From Clostridia bacterium (GTDB taxonomy: Bacteria > Bacillota > Clostridia > Oscillospirales > CAG-272): a stretch of DNA of 34,281 nt. The stretch is taken from contig JAFQWY010000148.1 of NCBI GenBank assembly GCA_017407225.1, positions 1-34,281 of the forward strand. Direction: 5' to 3'. Position 1 is the stretch's first letter, and every line of letters starts with the position of its first letter. A model generated the notes under the pieces. It ran no database searches. It was not told where the DNA came from and saw only the letters and a program-made list of their open reading frames with translations. The position numbers and the translations under genes are program-made. Below are positions 1 through 7,768 of the stretch, one piece after another.

Positions 1-1018
1 AAACATTTCCGTTCCGTGCGATGCTGTTGATGATATACGAAATGCCGTTTTCGTCAATGAGAGCCCATGAGCCGGGGATTTTTTCACCGTCAGCAGGCAG
101 AGGGATTTTTACGGAGGGCGCGGTACCTTCCTTGGCAGCTCCGAAGTAATTGTAGATGATTCTGATCTGCTCGGCTCGAAGGGAGACAATGGAATTTCCA
201 TCGGGAATATCATATCGCTGCAGTGCAATCAGTTCTTCTCCCCGATTGCTGCCGCCTTTGCTGTCAGAATACTCTGCGCCAGTGTTGTCCGTGACGGTAC
301 CTGTTGTTGCGGATACAAATGCTAGTTCCGCGTTTCTGAACAGCTCGGAGGTGAGATAATTCTCATCGTTCACGCCGAGATACACGGTATTCCCCGAAGC
401 GGAGCCGAACAGGGTGATGCCGCCGATGGTGCATTCGCTCATGATATTCTCCGGAGGGAAATTGACGGTTTCTTCAAATGCCGGGGATTCACAGCAGAGT
501 TTCAGCGTTTCAGGCTTGGGTACATCCACTGCGGTATAGCCGATCATGCCGCCGGTGAGATTGAAGGTTTTCTTTGTCAGAGGATATTCTTTTCCGTTGA
601 CGATAGCGGCGGGATTGACCAGTTCCGGTTCGTCGGCGGGAAGCCATACGGCAAGGGTGGTGTGGTTTTCCGCCTGTGCCCATGTGACGGATGCGATGGT
701 GACTTCGCCGTTTGAGATGGTGCGGTCGTTTACCATGGAATCGGCTTCTGTGGTGGTTTCGGCAATATTTCCGCTTTCATCCACAAGATTGCCCCCCGGC
801 GTCCGGTAATAATACGCAATTGCTCCGGCGGATACCAGCATGGTCACACCGATGAGCGCAATCACTGCCGCCAGAATGGGTCTGAGATTTCTTTTTTTCA
901 TGATGATTCCTCCCGTTTCTCTTTGAATCTGCTTCAGAAATTCTTCTTTTTCCGCAGGATTGACCTGTATGGGATTCTCCCGCAGAAGTTTTTTCAGCTT
1001 TCTGTCGGTGAGTTTCAT
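1..1018 (-). CDS. Single-pass membrane protein, probable anti-sigma partner of the adjacent ECF sigma factor (partial)
   Basis: The reading frame is open from an ATG at 1018 to the left edge (339 codons visible; C-terminus missing). Its ATG overlaps the stop of the ECF sigma gene by 4 nt (ATGA), so the two are translationally coupled. The short charged N-terminus (about 45 residues, rich in Lys/Glu) precedes one hydrophobic segment at about residues 46-70, with Arg/Lys just before it, then a long polar, Thr/Asn/Gly-rich region predicted to be outside the cell. That architecture and the coupling to the sigma gene suggest a regulator that holds the sigma factor at the membrane; no known zinc-binding anti-sigma motif is visible, so this role is inferred from context. 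A second ATG with an upstream GGAGG sits just before the membrane segment (residue 40) and could give a shorter product. Confidence 0.7.
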   Translation of the reverse strand, partial: MKLTDRKLKKLLRENPIQVNPAEKEEFLKQIQRETGGIIMKKRNLRPILAAVIALIGVTMLVSAGAIAYYYRTPGGNLVDESGNIAETTTEADSMVNDRTISNGEVTIASVTWAQAENHTTLAVWLPADEPELVNPAAIVNGKEYPLTKKTFNLTGGMIGYTAVDVPKPETLKLCCESPAFEETVNFPPENIMSECTIGGITLFGSASGNTVYLGVNDENYLTSELFRNAELAFVSATTGTVTDNTGAEYSDSKGGSNRGEELIALQRYDIPDGNSIVSLRAEQIRIIYNYFGAAKEGTAPSVKIPLPADGEKIPGSWALIDENGISYIINSIARNGNV

Positions 1019-1491
1019 AATAGTCCCTCCTTGTCACTTAAAATACGCCGCAGCGTGTCACGCGCCAGTTTCAGGCGGCTTTTCACTGCCGATACCGTGG
1101 CGTTCTGGATCTGTGCAATCTCTTTCACCCGGAATCCACTGTAGTAGTAAAGCATGGCGGCTTCCCGCTGAGGATCCGGCAGTTTCGCAAGTGCGGATTC
1201 CAGAACAACGGACAGATCCCTGTCATGCTCCGGTGCGGGGATATCCTCCTCCAGCGGCTCCGTGGGAGTATGGGATGCGAAATAATCCATGCACACGTTG
1301 GATGCAATGGTGTAGAGATAGGCGCGGCGTTTCTGTTCGGATGCAAAGGACACATCCCCGGCATAGCGGATCCACCGCAGGAAGGTTTCCTGAGTCAGAT
1401 CCTCGGCAGAGGTGCGGTCCCGCGTCCGTATGATGAAATAGCGCATGATATCGTCATAGTACTGTCTGACGATACGTTCCGTTTCATCCAT
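1015..1491 (-). CDS. ECF-type RNA polymerase sigma factor
   Basis: Small sigma-70 family protein (158 aa) that redirects RNA polymerase to a limited set of promoters. Region 2 is visible near the N-terminus (YDDIMRYFIIRTRD, then AEDLTQETFLRW, the classic D-L-T-Q-E-T-F signature), and region 4 near the C-terminus (LPDPQREAAMLYYYSGFRVKEIAQ followed at once by a helix-turn-helix with VSAVKSRLKLAR). The intervening linker is short, as in ECF factors. The ATG at 1491 was chosen because AAAGGAG lies 7 nt upstream; an in-frame ATG 30 nt further up lacks such a site. The gene is followed with a 4-nt overlap by a membrane protein that is its likely regulator. The subgroup and the regulon cannot be told from the sequence. 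Confidence 0.93.
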   Translation of the reverse strand: MDETERIVRQYYDDIMRYFIIRTRDRTSAEDLTQETFLRWIRYAGDVSFASEQKRRAYLYTIASNVCMDYFASHTPTEPLEEDIPAPEHDRDLSVVLESALAKLPDPQREAAMLYYYSGFRVKEIAQIQNATVSAVKSRLKLARDTLRRILSDKEGLL

Positions 1492-1603
1492 GGGTGTTCT
1501 CCTTTCATGATTCCGGATCATGTGGTTTCATTTACTATAACCGGAATTTCACGGATTCGGTTGACGGAAACAGAAGATTTCTGAAAAATTCTTCGGAAAA
1601 CGG

Positions 1604-1635
1604 AAAAACCGCACCTTCCGGAAAAGATGCGGTTT
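1604..1635 (-). terminator. Rho-independent terminator of the SNF transporter gene
   Basis: Read on the minus strand, AAACCGCA and TGCGGTTT form an 8-bp stem around a 14-nt loop, running directly into five T. It lies about 20 nt after the transporter stop codon. Confidence 0.8.
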
Positions 1636-1654
1636 GTGTTCATGTCATTTCTGA

Positions 1655-3028
1655 TTAACCAAACAGGGGCATCAGAAGCACGATGAAGATAATAACGGGA
1701 AGAACGTAGGACATATAGGGCTTGAGCCACTTGGGGAGCTTCAGACCGTTGCCGGTGTTGACTTCCGCGTAGAACTTGTCCCAGCCCCAGCCGTAGCGGG
1801 AGGTGCAGAACAGAACGTACAGAAGGCTGCCCACGGGGAGTGCAAGGTTGGAAACCAGCTTGTCTTCCAGATCCAGGAATCCCAGACCTGCGATGGTGAT
1901 ATCACCCCAGATGTTCAGGGAGAAGATTGCGGGCAGTGCCAGAACCATCATCAGACCCATGTTGATGAAGGAGATGGTACGGCGGCTCAGCTTGGTGTTT
2001 TCCATCCAGAAGGATACGATGTTTTCAAATACGGCGATAACGGTGGAGTATGCCGCGAAGATCATGAACAGGAAGAACAGGGCACCGATGATCCGACCGC
2101 CGGGCATGGAGTTGAAGATGCTGGAAAGGGTGGTCAGAAGGAAGGTTGCGCCGACGGATCCTGCGTCAGCGGTCTGGCCGCCGTTGTAGGTGAAGCAGGC
2201 GGGGAATACGATCAGACCTGCCATGAGCGCGATGGAGGTGTCGAGAGCGGTGATGGTAACAGCTTCGCCGAGGAGGGATCTGTCCTTGCCGATGTAGCTG
2301 CCGAAGATGGCGATGGAGCCGATGCCCAGAGAGAGGGTGAAGAAGGACTGACCCATGGCAGCGGAAATGGTGGTCCATACGCCGGCTTCCTTGAGCTTGT
2401 CAAGGCTGGGTACCAGATAAAACTTCAGACCTTCGCCGGCACCGTCCAGGGTGCAGCAGTATACAGCCAGAACGATCATGAGGACGAACAGGATGACCAT
2501 CATGACCTTTGTAACACGTTCCACGCCCTTCTGAAGACCGAAGGAGCATACCAGCAGGCAGAGCACGGTGGTAAATGCAACGGAGATCAGCTGCAGGGGG
2601 AGGTTGGATACGGTCGCACCGAACAGGCCGCCCAGTTCTTCCGCGGTCTTGTAGACAGAAATGGAGCCGGTGACATACTTGCAGAAGTAAATGAGCATCC
2701 AGCTTGCGATGGTGGTGTAGCACATCATCAGCAGGTAGTTGCCGCCGATGCCGAGGTACTTCATCCAGTGCCATTTCTGACCCTTCTTTTCCAGTACCTC
2801 AAAGGAGTTTGCGATGCTTCGCTGGGATCCGCGTCCCACTGCAAGTTCGCAGCACATAACGGGAAGACCCAGCAGAATGAGGAAGCCCAGGTAAATCAGC
2901 ACGAAGAACGCGCCGCCGTAGGCTCCGGTGATGATGGGGAAGCGGTATACATTCCCCAGACCGATGGCACACCCTGCGGAAATGAGGATGAACCCCAGTC
3001 TTGAACCGAATTTTTCTCTCTGATTCAT
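1655..3028 (-). CDS. Neurotransmitter:sodium symporter (SNF) family transporter
   Basis: Integral membrane protein (457 aa) of the LeuT/MhsT-type NSS family, which takes up amino acids or related amines using the sodium gradient. The first membrane segment carries the family signature: GSRLGFILISAGCAIGLGNVYRF, with the unwound-helix motif G-N-V-Y-R-F-P (Trp in LeuT is Tyr here), followed by ITGAYGGAFF and the LPVMCCELAVGRGSQRS stretch after TM2. About eleven hydrophobic segments follow, fitting bacterial members. The start at 3028 has AAAGGA 7 nt upstream. It is transcribed alone from a perfect sigma-A promoter and ends in its own terminator. The substrate cannot be deduced; the family suggests a hydrophobic or aromatic amino acid. 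Confidence 0.93.
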   Translation of the reverse strand: MNQREKFGSRLGFILISAGCAIGLGNVYRFPIITGAYGGAFFVLIYLGFLILLGLPVMCCELAVGRGSQRSIANSFEVLEKKGQKWHWMKYLGIGGNYLLMMCYTTIASWMLIYFCKYVTGSISVYKTAEELGGLFGATVSNLPLQLISVAFTTVLCLLVCSFGLQKGVERVTKVMMVILFVLMIVLAVYCCTLDGAGEGLKFYLVPSLDKLKEAGVWTTISAAMGQSFFTLSLGIGSIAIFGSYIGKDRSLLGEAVTITALDTSIALMAGLIVFPACFTYNGGQTADAGSVGATFLLTTLSSIFNSMPGGRIIGALFFLFMIFAAYSTVIAVFENIVSFWMENTKLSRRTISFINMGLMMVLALPAIFSLNIWGDITIAGLGFLDLEDKLVSNLALPVGSLLYVLFCTSRYGWGWDKFYAEVNTGNGLKLPKWLKPYMSYVLPVIIFIVLLMPLFG

Positions 3029-3071
3029 GAGATTGTCCTTTCTGAAAATTCAAATTTGCAGGTTGCTTTCC

Positions 3072-3100
3072 ATTATACAGGAATTTTTAGTGTTTGTCAA
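3072..3100 (-). promoter_or_regulatory. Sigma-A promoter of the SNF transporter gene
   Basis: Minus strand TTGACA and TATAAT, both perfect consensus, separated by exactly 17 bp; about 45 nt upstream of the start codon. One of the strongest promoters in the window by sequence. Confidence 0.88.
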
Positions 3101-3182
3101 TTTATATTCATAAAATATTGGTAATATTAACGTAGAAATTGTATTTTTGATTTCCGTTATCAGTAAAATTGTCAGCCGGCAG

Positions 3183-3211
3183 TTGATTTTTTGGGATTGA
3201 TATGCTATGAT
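3183..3211 (+). promoter_or_regulatory. Sigma-A promoter of the GH106-like/phosphoesterase operon
   Basis: TTGATT, 17 bp, TATGAT with TGC directly before the -10 (extended -10). It is divergent from the transporter promoter, with about 80 bp of AT-rich DNA between them. The -10 overlaps an in-frame upstream ATG at 3207, which argues that translation starts downstream at 3249. Confidence 0.7.
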
Positions 3212-3248
3212 TGAAGTTAATAACAACCAACGCCAGGAGGGCGGAACG

Positions 3249-6200
3249 ATGACGGATAAACTGAAAACACATCTTCTGAACCGGCTGAAAAAGCCCGAAA
3301 GCCACACCCGGCCGGTGCAGATCATCCACCACTATTTCCCGAAGAATGCGGCGGAAATCGATGCGTACCTTGACCGGGCAGAAGCGCTCGGCATGGGCGG
3401 ATTCTGCGTGAATATGGACGACCCGGAGAGGGGATATCTCGCAGATGACAGCGGCGTGTGGGAGGCCCTGGCACTGTTTATTGATAAAGCGTTTGAGCGC
3501 GGAATGCAGATCTGGATCTACGACGAACGTGCCTATCCCAGCGGTGCGGCAAATGATCTGGTGCTGAAGGAGATCCCGGACGGACAGGTGAAGGGACTGG
3601 TGTGCTGCAGCTGTGAGTCCGCGGGAGGATCCGGTGAGAGGGAGTGCAATGCGGTCTATGCGGCGGCGTATCCCTGTGAAAACGGAATTCTGCTGAAATC
3701 GAAGGCGGTTGAACTGCCCTGCGAAAGCGGTGTGATCCGGTGGGATCTTCCTGCCGGGGACTGGCGGATTCTGGCGTTTGAAACCCGTCCCGTCAATTTC
3801 CTGACGGAGAATAAAGTACCCTATGTGGATCTGATGCGGGCGGATGTGGTCGGCAAGTTTATCGAAGTCACCCACGAGCGGTACCGGAAGCATCTGGGGG
3901 ATGACAGAATCCGGAAAATCACCGCGTTTTTCACCGATGAGCCGGGACTCCCGGTACACGGATGCTCCTCCTATTTCCATGAAACCGATGCGGTCTGCGC
4001 ATGGACGGAGGAAATGAATCTTCTTCTGCCGGGATTTGAGAAGAATTACGTTGATCTGTTCTATGACACTGACGGGGACTGCAGGAAATCCCGGCGGATG
4101 TGGTGGAAAACGGCGGCGCGGCTGTTCGGCGAAAACTATTTCGGTCAGATCGCCGGATGGTGTCAGAAATGGGGCACCCGGATGACAGGGCATCTCTACG
4201 GCGAGGAAACCCTATCCATGCAGATCGGACTGAACGCGGATCTGTTCGGGCTGATGCGGTATATGCAGATGCCCGGCGTGGACCGCCTGTACTGCGACGA
4301 TCCCCGGGATGTGACGGCGGAGAAGACGGCATCCTCTGCGGCTCATCTCTACGGACGGACCATGGTCATGAGCGAGAACAGCTTCCATCTGGAGCATAAC
4401 TGGTGGAAGACGCCGGAGAAGGCGACACACGAAAACCGCCTCAACTCCGCGTACTATCAGGCACAGCTGGGCGTGACCCATCCTGCGTCCTATTTCGGGT
4501 ATCCCGATGAAAACCGTGCCGACTACGAGCTGAAAGCGGCGCGGGCGGGACTGTTCACGTCCTACGGTACCCACAAAACCGATGTGCTGGTGCTCATTCC
4601 CATGACGGCGGCATACGAGCGGTTTGCGGTGCCCGATCATAAATACTGGAATGTAGGCCCCTGCACCGTGGCACCTCATCAGGGAAAGAGCATCCGGAAA
4701 CTGGAAGAAGCTTACGGACAGGTTCTGGAGATTCTGGAAGACCGGCATTTTGACTTTGACCTGATTGATGAAGAGGATCTGTGGAACTGCGGCGGATCAG
4801 CCGGGATTATCAGCACGGGATACGAGGAGTTCACCGCACTGGTGGCGTTTGACAGCGGAGAGTTCACCGAAGAAGCGCGTCTGGCGATGGATATATTCCT
4901 GCGCGGCGGCGGGCACATTACCTTCGTAAATACCGATCAGCCCACGGAGTTTGCGGCATTTCTCGCGGAAAAGTACCCGGGATACGTTTGTTTCACTGAT
5001 GCCGCGGACGCTGCGGAACATATCAGTGCATCTCCGGTTCTGCGGATCAGCGGAGAAACCGATGGCGTTCGGGTAAAGAAAACGGTGACGGCGGGAGCAG
5101 AGCTGTACTTCATCCACAACCGCAGGGACAGTGCACGGAAGTTGACGGTATCTCTCTCCGGCAGTCTGACTCTCTGCACCATGGACATGGACGTGACGGA
5201 TTTTAAATCCGACGGGGAATTTGATCTTACCGTTCCGCCGAAGGATGCCCTGATGCTCATGCGCTGGCTGGCGGAAGATCCCATGCCGGAGATGGAGATG
5301 CACGGGGAATTCCGGATTCTGCAGCTGACGGACACACAGGTGACCGATCTTTTTCAGGCGAGAAACAGCATCCGGTTCGATCAGCTGAAAGGGGCATTTT
5401 TCAAGGAAGGCATCCACGACAATTTCGTGCGCACTTACGATTCCGTTCACCGGATGGTAAAGGCGGCAAATCCCCACCTGATCGTGATTACGGGGGACCT
5501 GATTTACGGCGAGACCGACGACAGCGGCGATCTGTGGCTGCAGTTCACTGATGTGATGGATTCACTGGATGTGCCGTGGGCATTTGTCTGGGGAAATCAC
5601 GACAACGAAAGCGCACGGGGCGTGTCGTGGCAGATCGAGCGGCTGAGCCGGTGCAGAAACTGCATCTTTCGCCGGGGAAGCGTGACCGGAAACTCCAACT
5701 ACGCCATCCGCCTGACGGAAAACGGGGAAGAGCGGGCTATGCTGGTGTTCCTCGACACAAACGGATGCCGCGTGGTGGGCGACTGGTGGGCACCGGAGGA
5801 AGGAATGTCCGAGCCGAATCCGGATGAAGGGCTGCTGGAACACCGGGAATCCATCGCCGACGACCAGTGCGCGTGGTACCGGGATCTGATGGCGGGCAGG
5901 GACATTCCGTCCTATGCGTTCTTCCATGTGCCTCCCCATCAGGTGGACGAGGTTTACGACCGATACGGCAGTGAGCGGAAGCCCTTTGTGTGCGATCAGC
6001 CGGGGGACTTCGGGGAAATCAACGACATCGGCGGCGATCATGCGTGTCTGCATCCGGACTTCTGGGATACGGCAAAAGCGGCAAACTGCCGGGGCATTTT
6101 TGTGGGACATGATCACAAAAACAACGGCAGCTTCATGTATGACGGAATCCGGATCACCTTCGGGCTGAAAACCGGAAGCCATGTCAGCCACAAATCCGAT

Positions 6201-6281
6201 CTGCTGGGAGGTACCCTGATCCGACTGAAGGAAGACGGATTTACCGCAGAGCACATTTATGACTACGCACCGGGGAAATGA
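3249..6281 (+). CDS. GH106-like glycosidase fused to a C-terminal calcineurin-like phosphoesterase
   Basis: A 1010-aa protein with two apparently unrelated catalytic parts. Residues about 1-670 resemble the TIM-barrel core of GH106-type alpha-L-rhamnosidases: HHYFPKNAAEIDAYL near the start, IYDERAYPSG (D92, E93), VIRWDLPAGDWRIL, FTDEPG (D230, E231), and a later beta-rich section. Residues about 684-1010 form a metallophosphoesterase: LTDTQ, VITGDLIYG, GNHDNE (782-787), FFHVPPHQ and GHDHKN (953-958). The first metal motif reads D-T-Q rather than the usual D-x-H. The start at 3249 has GGAGG 8 nt upstream; an ATG 42 nt earlier lies in the promoter. No signal peptide is seen, so it is probably cytosolic. 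It heads an operon with an SGNH hydrolase, an APH-like kinase and a GH78 enzyme. The family assignment of the first half is moderate; that of the second half is firm. The substrate is unknown. Confidence 0.85.
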   Translation: MTDKLKTHLLNRLKKPESHTRPVQIIHHYFPKNAAEIDAYLDRAEALGMGGFCVNMDDPERGYLADDSGVWEALALFIDKAFERGMQIWIYDERAYPSGAANDLVLKEIPDGQVKGLVCCSCESAGGSGERECNAVYAAAYPCENGILLKSKAVELPCESGVIRWDLPAGDWRILAFETRPVNFLTENKVPYVDLMRADVVGKFIEVTHERYRKHLGDDRIRKITAFFTDEPGLPVHGCSSYFHETDAVCAWTEEMNLLLPGFEKNYVDLFYDTDGDCRKSRRMWWKTAARLFGENYFGQIAGWCQKWGTRMTGHLYGEETLSMQIGLNADLFGLMRYMQMPGVDRLYCDDPRDVTAEKTASSAAHLYGRTMVMSENSFHLEHNWWKTPEKATHENRLNSAYYQAQLGVTHPASYFGYPDENRADYELKAARAGLFTSYGTHKTDVLVLIPMTAAYERFAVPDHKYWNVGPCTVAPHQGKSIRKLEEAYGQVLEILEDRHFDFDLIDEEDLWNCGGSAGIISTGYEEFTALVAFDSGEFTEEARLAMDIFLRGGGHITFVNTDQPTEFAAFLAEKYPGYVCFTDAADAAEHISASPVLRISGETDGVRVKKTVTAGAELYFIHNRRDSARKLTVSLSGSLTLCTMDMDVTDFKSDGEFDLTVPPKDALMLMRWLAEDPMPEMEMHGEFRILQLTDTQVTDLFQARNSIRFDQLKGAFFKEGIHDNFVRTYDSVHRMVKAANPHLIVITGDLIYGETDDSGDLWLQFTDVMDSLDVPWAFVWGNHDNESARGVSWQIERLSRCRNCIFRRGSVTGNSNYAIRLTENGEERAMLVFLDTNGCRVVGDWWAPEEGMSEPNPDEGLLEHRESIADDQCAWYRDLMAGRDIPSYAFFHVPPHQVDEVYDRYGSERKPFVCDQPGDFGEINDIGGDHACLHPDFWDTAKAANCRGIFVGHDHKNNGSFMYDGIRITFGLKTGSHVSHKSDLLGGTLIRLKEDGFTAEHIYDYAPGK

Positions 6282-6327
6282 TCCCGGTCTGATATACCGA
6301 AATGTTTATTAGTAAAGGAGAAAAATC

Positions 6328-6978
6328 ATGAAAGTATTGTTCATCGGCAACAGCTTCACTTTTGTAAACGACCTTCCCGCTATGCTGGAAACCCTGTCCG
6401 GGGGAGAGATCACCTACGGCAAGGTGCTCCGCGGCGGTGCTTATCTGAAATGGTACGCGGATCCGGAACATGAGCTGGGTATGCAGGTACGGGAAAAGGC
6501 AAAGGAATCGTGGGATGCCGTAATTCTGCAGGATCAGAGCTTCAACCCGGCACGGGACAAGGACGACTGCGTGAATCAGACGAAGGTTCTGGCAGCCCTG
6601 TTCCCGGAAACTCCCGTGTTCATGTATCAGACCTGGGCATACCGGGACGGTTCCGACAAGCTGAAGAACACCGGACTGACCTACGATGAAATGAAGGAAA
6701 AGCTGTATGATGCCTACAACGCGGCGGCTGAGGCCGTGAACGGCAGAAGGGTTCCCGTAGGCTTCGGATTCGCGGAAGTGAAGCGGACTGCACCTGAGAT
6801 TGACCTGTATACCGAGGATTCCTATCATCCCTCACCGGCAGGAACCTATCTGGCGGCGTGCCTGTTCTATATGGCGCTGACCGGCAAGGACTGCGATGCT
6901 CTGCCCGGGATCGATGCGCTGGATGACGGCACCGTGAAGATTCTCAAGACTGCGGCAAAGGCGGTGTCAGGTACATGA
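6328..6978 (+). CDS. SGNH/GDSL-fold hydrolase, probable carbohydrate esterase
   Basis: A 216-aa single-domain protein. The nucleophile block is FIGNSFT (S9), in the GNS form typical of one SGNH subgroup, and the catalytic Asp/His pair is in DSYHPSPAGTYL (D164, H167). ILQDQS (near residue 70) occupies the position of a middle conserved block. Such enzymes commonly remove acetyl or other acyl groups from sugars; the glycosidase neighbours on both sides make that the likely job here. The start has AAAGGAG 9 nt upstream. It lies 46 nt after the fusion glycosidase with no terminator between, and its stop overlaps the next ATG by 4 nt, so it is the second gene of the operon. No signal peptide is visible. 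Confidence 0.85.
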   Translation: MKVLFIGNSFTFVNDLPAMLETLSGGEITYGKVLRGGAYLKWYADPEHELGMQVREKAKESWDAVILQDQSFNPARDKDDCVNQTKVLAALFPETPVFMYQTWAYRDGSDKLKNTGLTYDEMKEKLYDAYNAAAEAVNGRRVPVGFGFAEVKRTAPEIDLYTEDSYHPSPAGTYLAACLFYMALTGKDCDALPGIDALDDGTVKILKTAAKAVSGT

Positions 6979-7757
6979 CGGATCTGAAGCTGCCGGAAAA
7001 AATCAGGGCATATCTGGGAGAGCGCGGATTTGAAACGGATGAAGTGGGACGATCCGCGTCGACGGTGCTGATGTTCGACGACTGCGTGCTGAAAATCAGC
7101 GGAACCGCACCGGATTCCGTCAACGAATGGCGTGTGATGGAGTACCTTGCCGGAAAGCTTCCCGTGCCGGAGGTGCTGTGCCGGGAATCCGCGGACGGAC
7201 GGGAATATGTGATCATGTCCCGGCTGGACGGTGAGATGTCCTGTGCGGAGCGGTATCTGGACGATGTTCCTACGCTGGTGAAAGGTCTGGTGGAAGGGCT
7301 GAAGATGCTGTGGAGTGTGCCGCTTCCCGAAGGACTGACGGATTTCTCCCTTGAAAACGAACTGGATGACGCGGAAAAACGCCTTGATTCCATTGACTGG
7401 ACGGAAAAGCCGGACGAGCTGAAAGCGGAATTCCCTGCGGCAGGGGATCTGCTCCACTGGCTGAGAGCCAACAAGCCTGAGGAAGACCGGGTGCTGAGTC
7501 ACGGAGACTACTGTCTGCCCAATCTGTTTCTGGAGAACGGCAGAGTCAGCGGATTTCTGGATCTGGGACACTGCGGCATCGCGGACAGATACCGGGATAT
7601 CTCCCTCGGTCTGAAAAGCCTGAAAAATAACCTCGGCGGCGTATTCGGCGGACCTGTGAGAGAGGGATACGATCCGGCACTTCTCTTTGACACGCTGGGC
7701 ATGACGCCGGATGACGAAAAACTGCGGTATTATCTGCTCCTCGATGAGCTGTGGTGA
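6975..7757 (+). CDS. APH(3')-like phosphotransferase (aminoglycoside kinase family)
   Basis: A 260-aa kinase of the aminoglycoside 3'-phosphotransferase type, about the usual family length (roughly 260-265 aa). The catalytic loop is LSHGDYCLPN (H176, D178, N183), the metal-binding segment GFLDLGHCGIADRYRDI (D196), and the C-terminus KLRYYLLLDELW closely matches the end of APH(3')-III-type enzymes as I recall it. The nucleotide-binding strands STVLMFDDCVLKIS and a likely catalytic-lobe Lys are present. The family transfers phosphate from ATP to an aminoglycoside hydroxyl, so the protein could confer kanamycin/neomycin-type resistance; but it is the third gene of a glycosidase operon (4-nt overlap upstream, 11 nt gap downstream), so a sugar or glycoside substrate is also plausible. 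Which of the two applies cannot be decided from sequence. Confidence 0.88.
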   Translation: MTDLKLPEKIRAYLGERGFETDEVGRSASTVLMFDDCVLKISGTAPDSVNEWRVMEYLAGKLPVPEVLCRESADGREYVIMSRLDGEMSCAERYLDDVPTLVKGLVEGLKMLWSVPLPEGLTDFSLENELDDAEKRLDSIDWTEKPDELKAEFPAAGDLLHWLRANKPEEDRVLSHGDYCLPNLFLENGRVSGFLDLGHCGIADRYRDISLGLKSLKNNLGGVFGGPVREGYDPALLFDTLGMTPDDEKLRYYLLLDELW

Positions 7758-7768
7758 AAGGAGAAACC

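Noticed and set aside
1522-1603. Promoter for the ECF sigma gene
   Set aside because: A TATAGT lies upstream on the minus strand but no convincing -35 at the right distance was found. It could be an ECF-type promoter, which cannot be recognised without knowing the sigma target motif.
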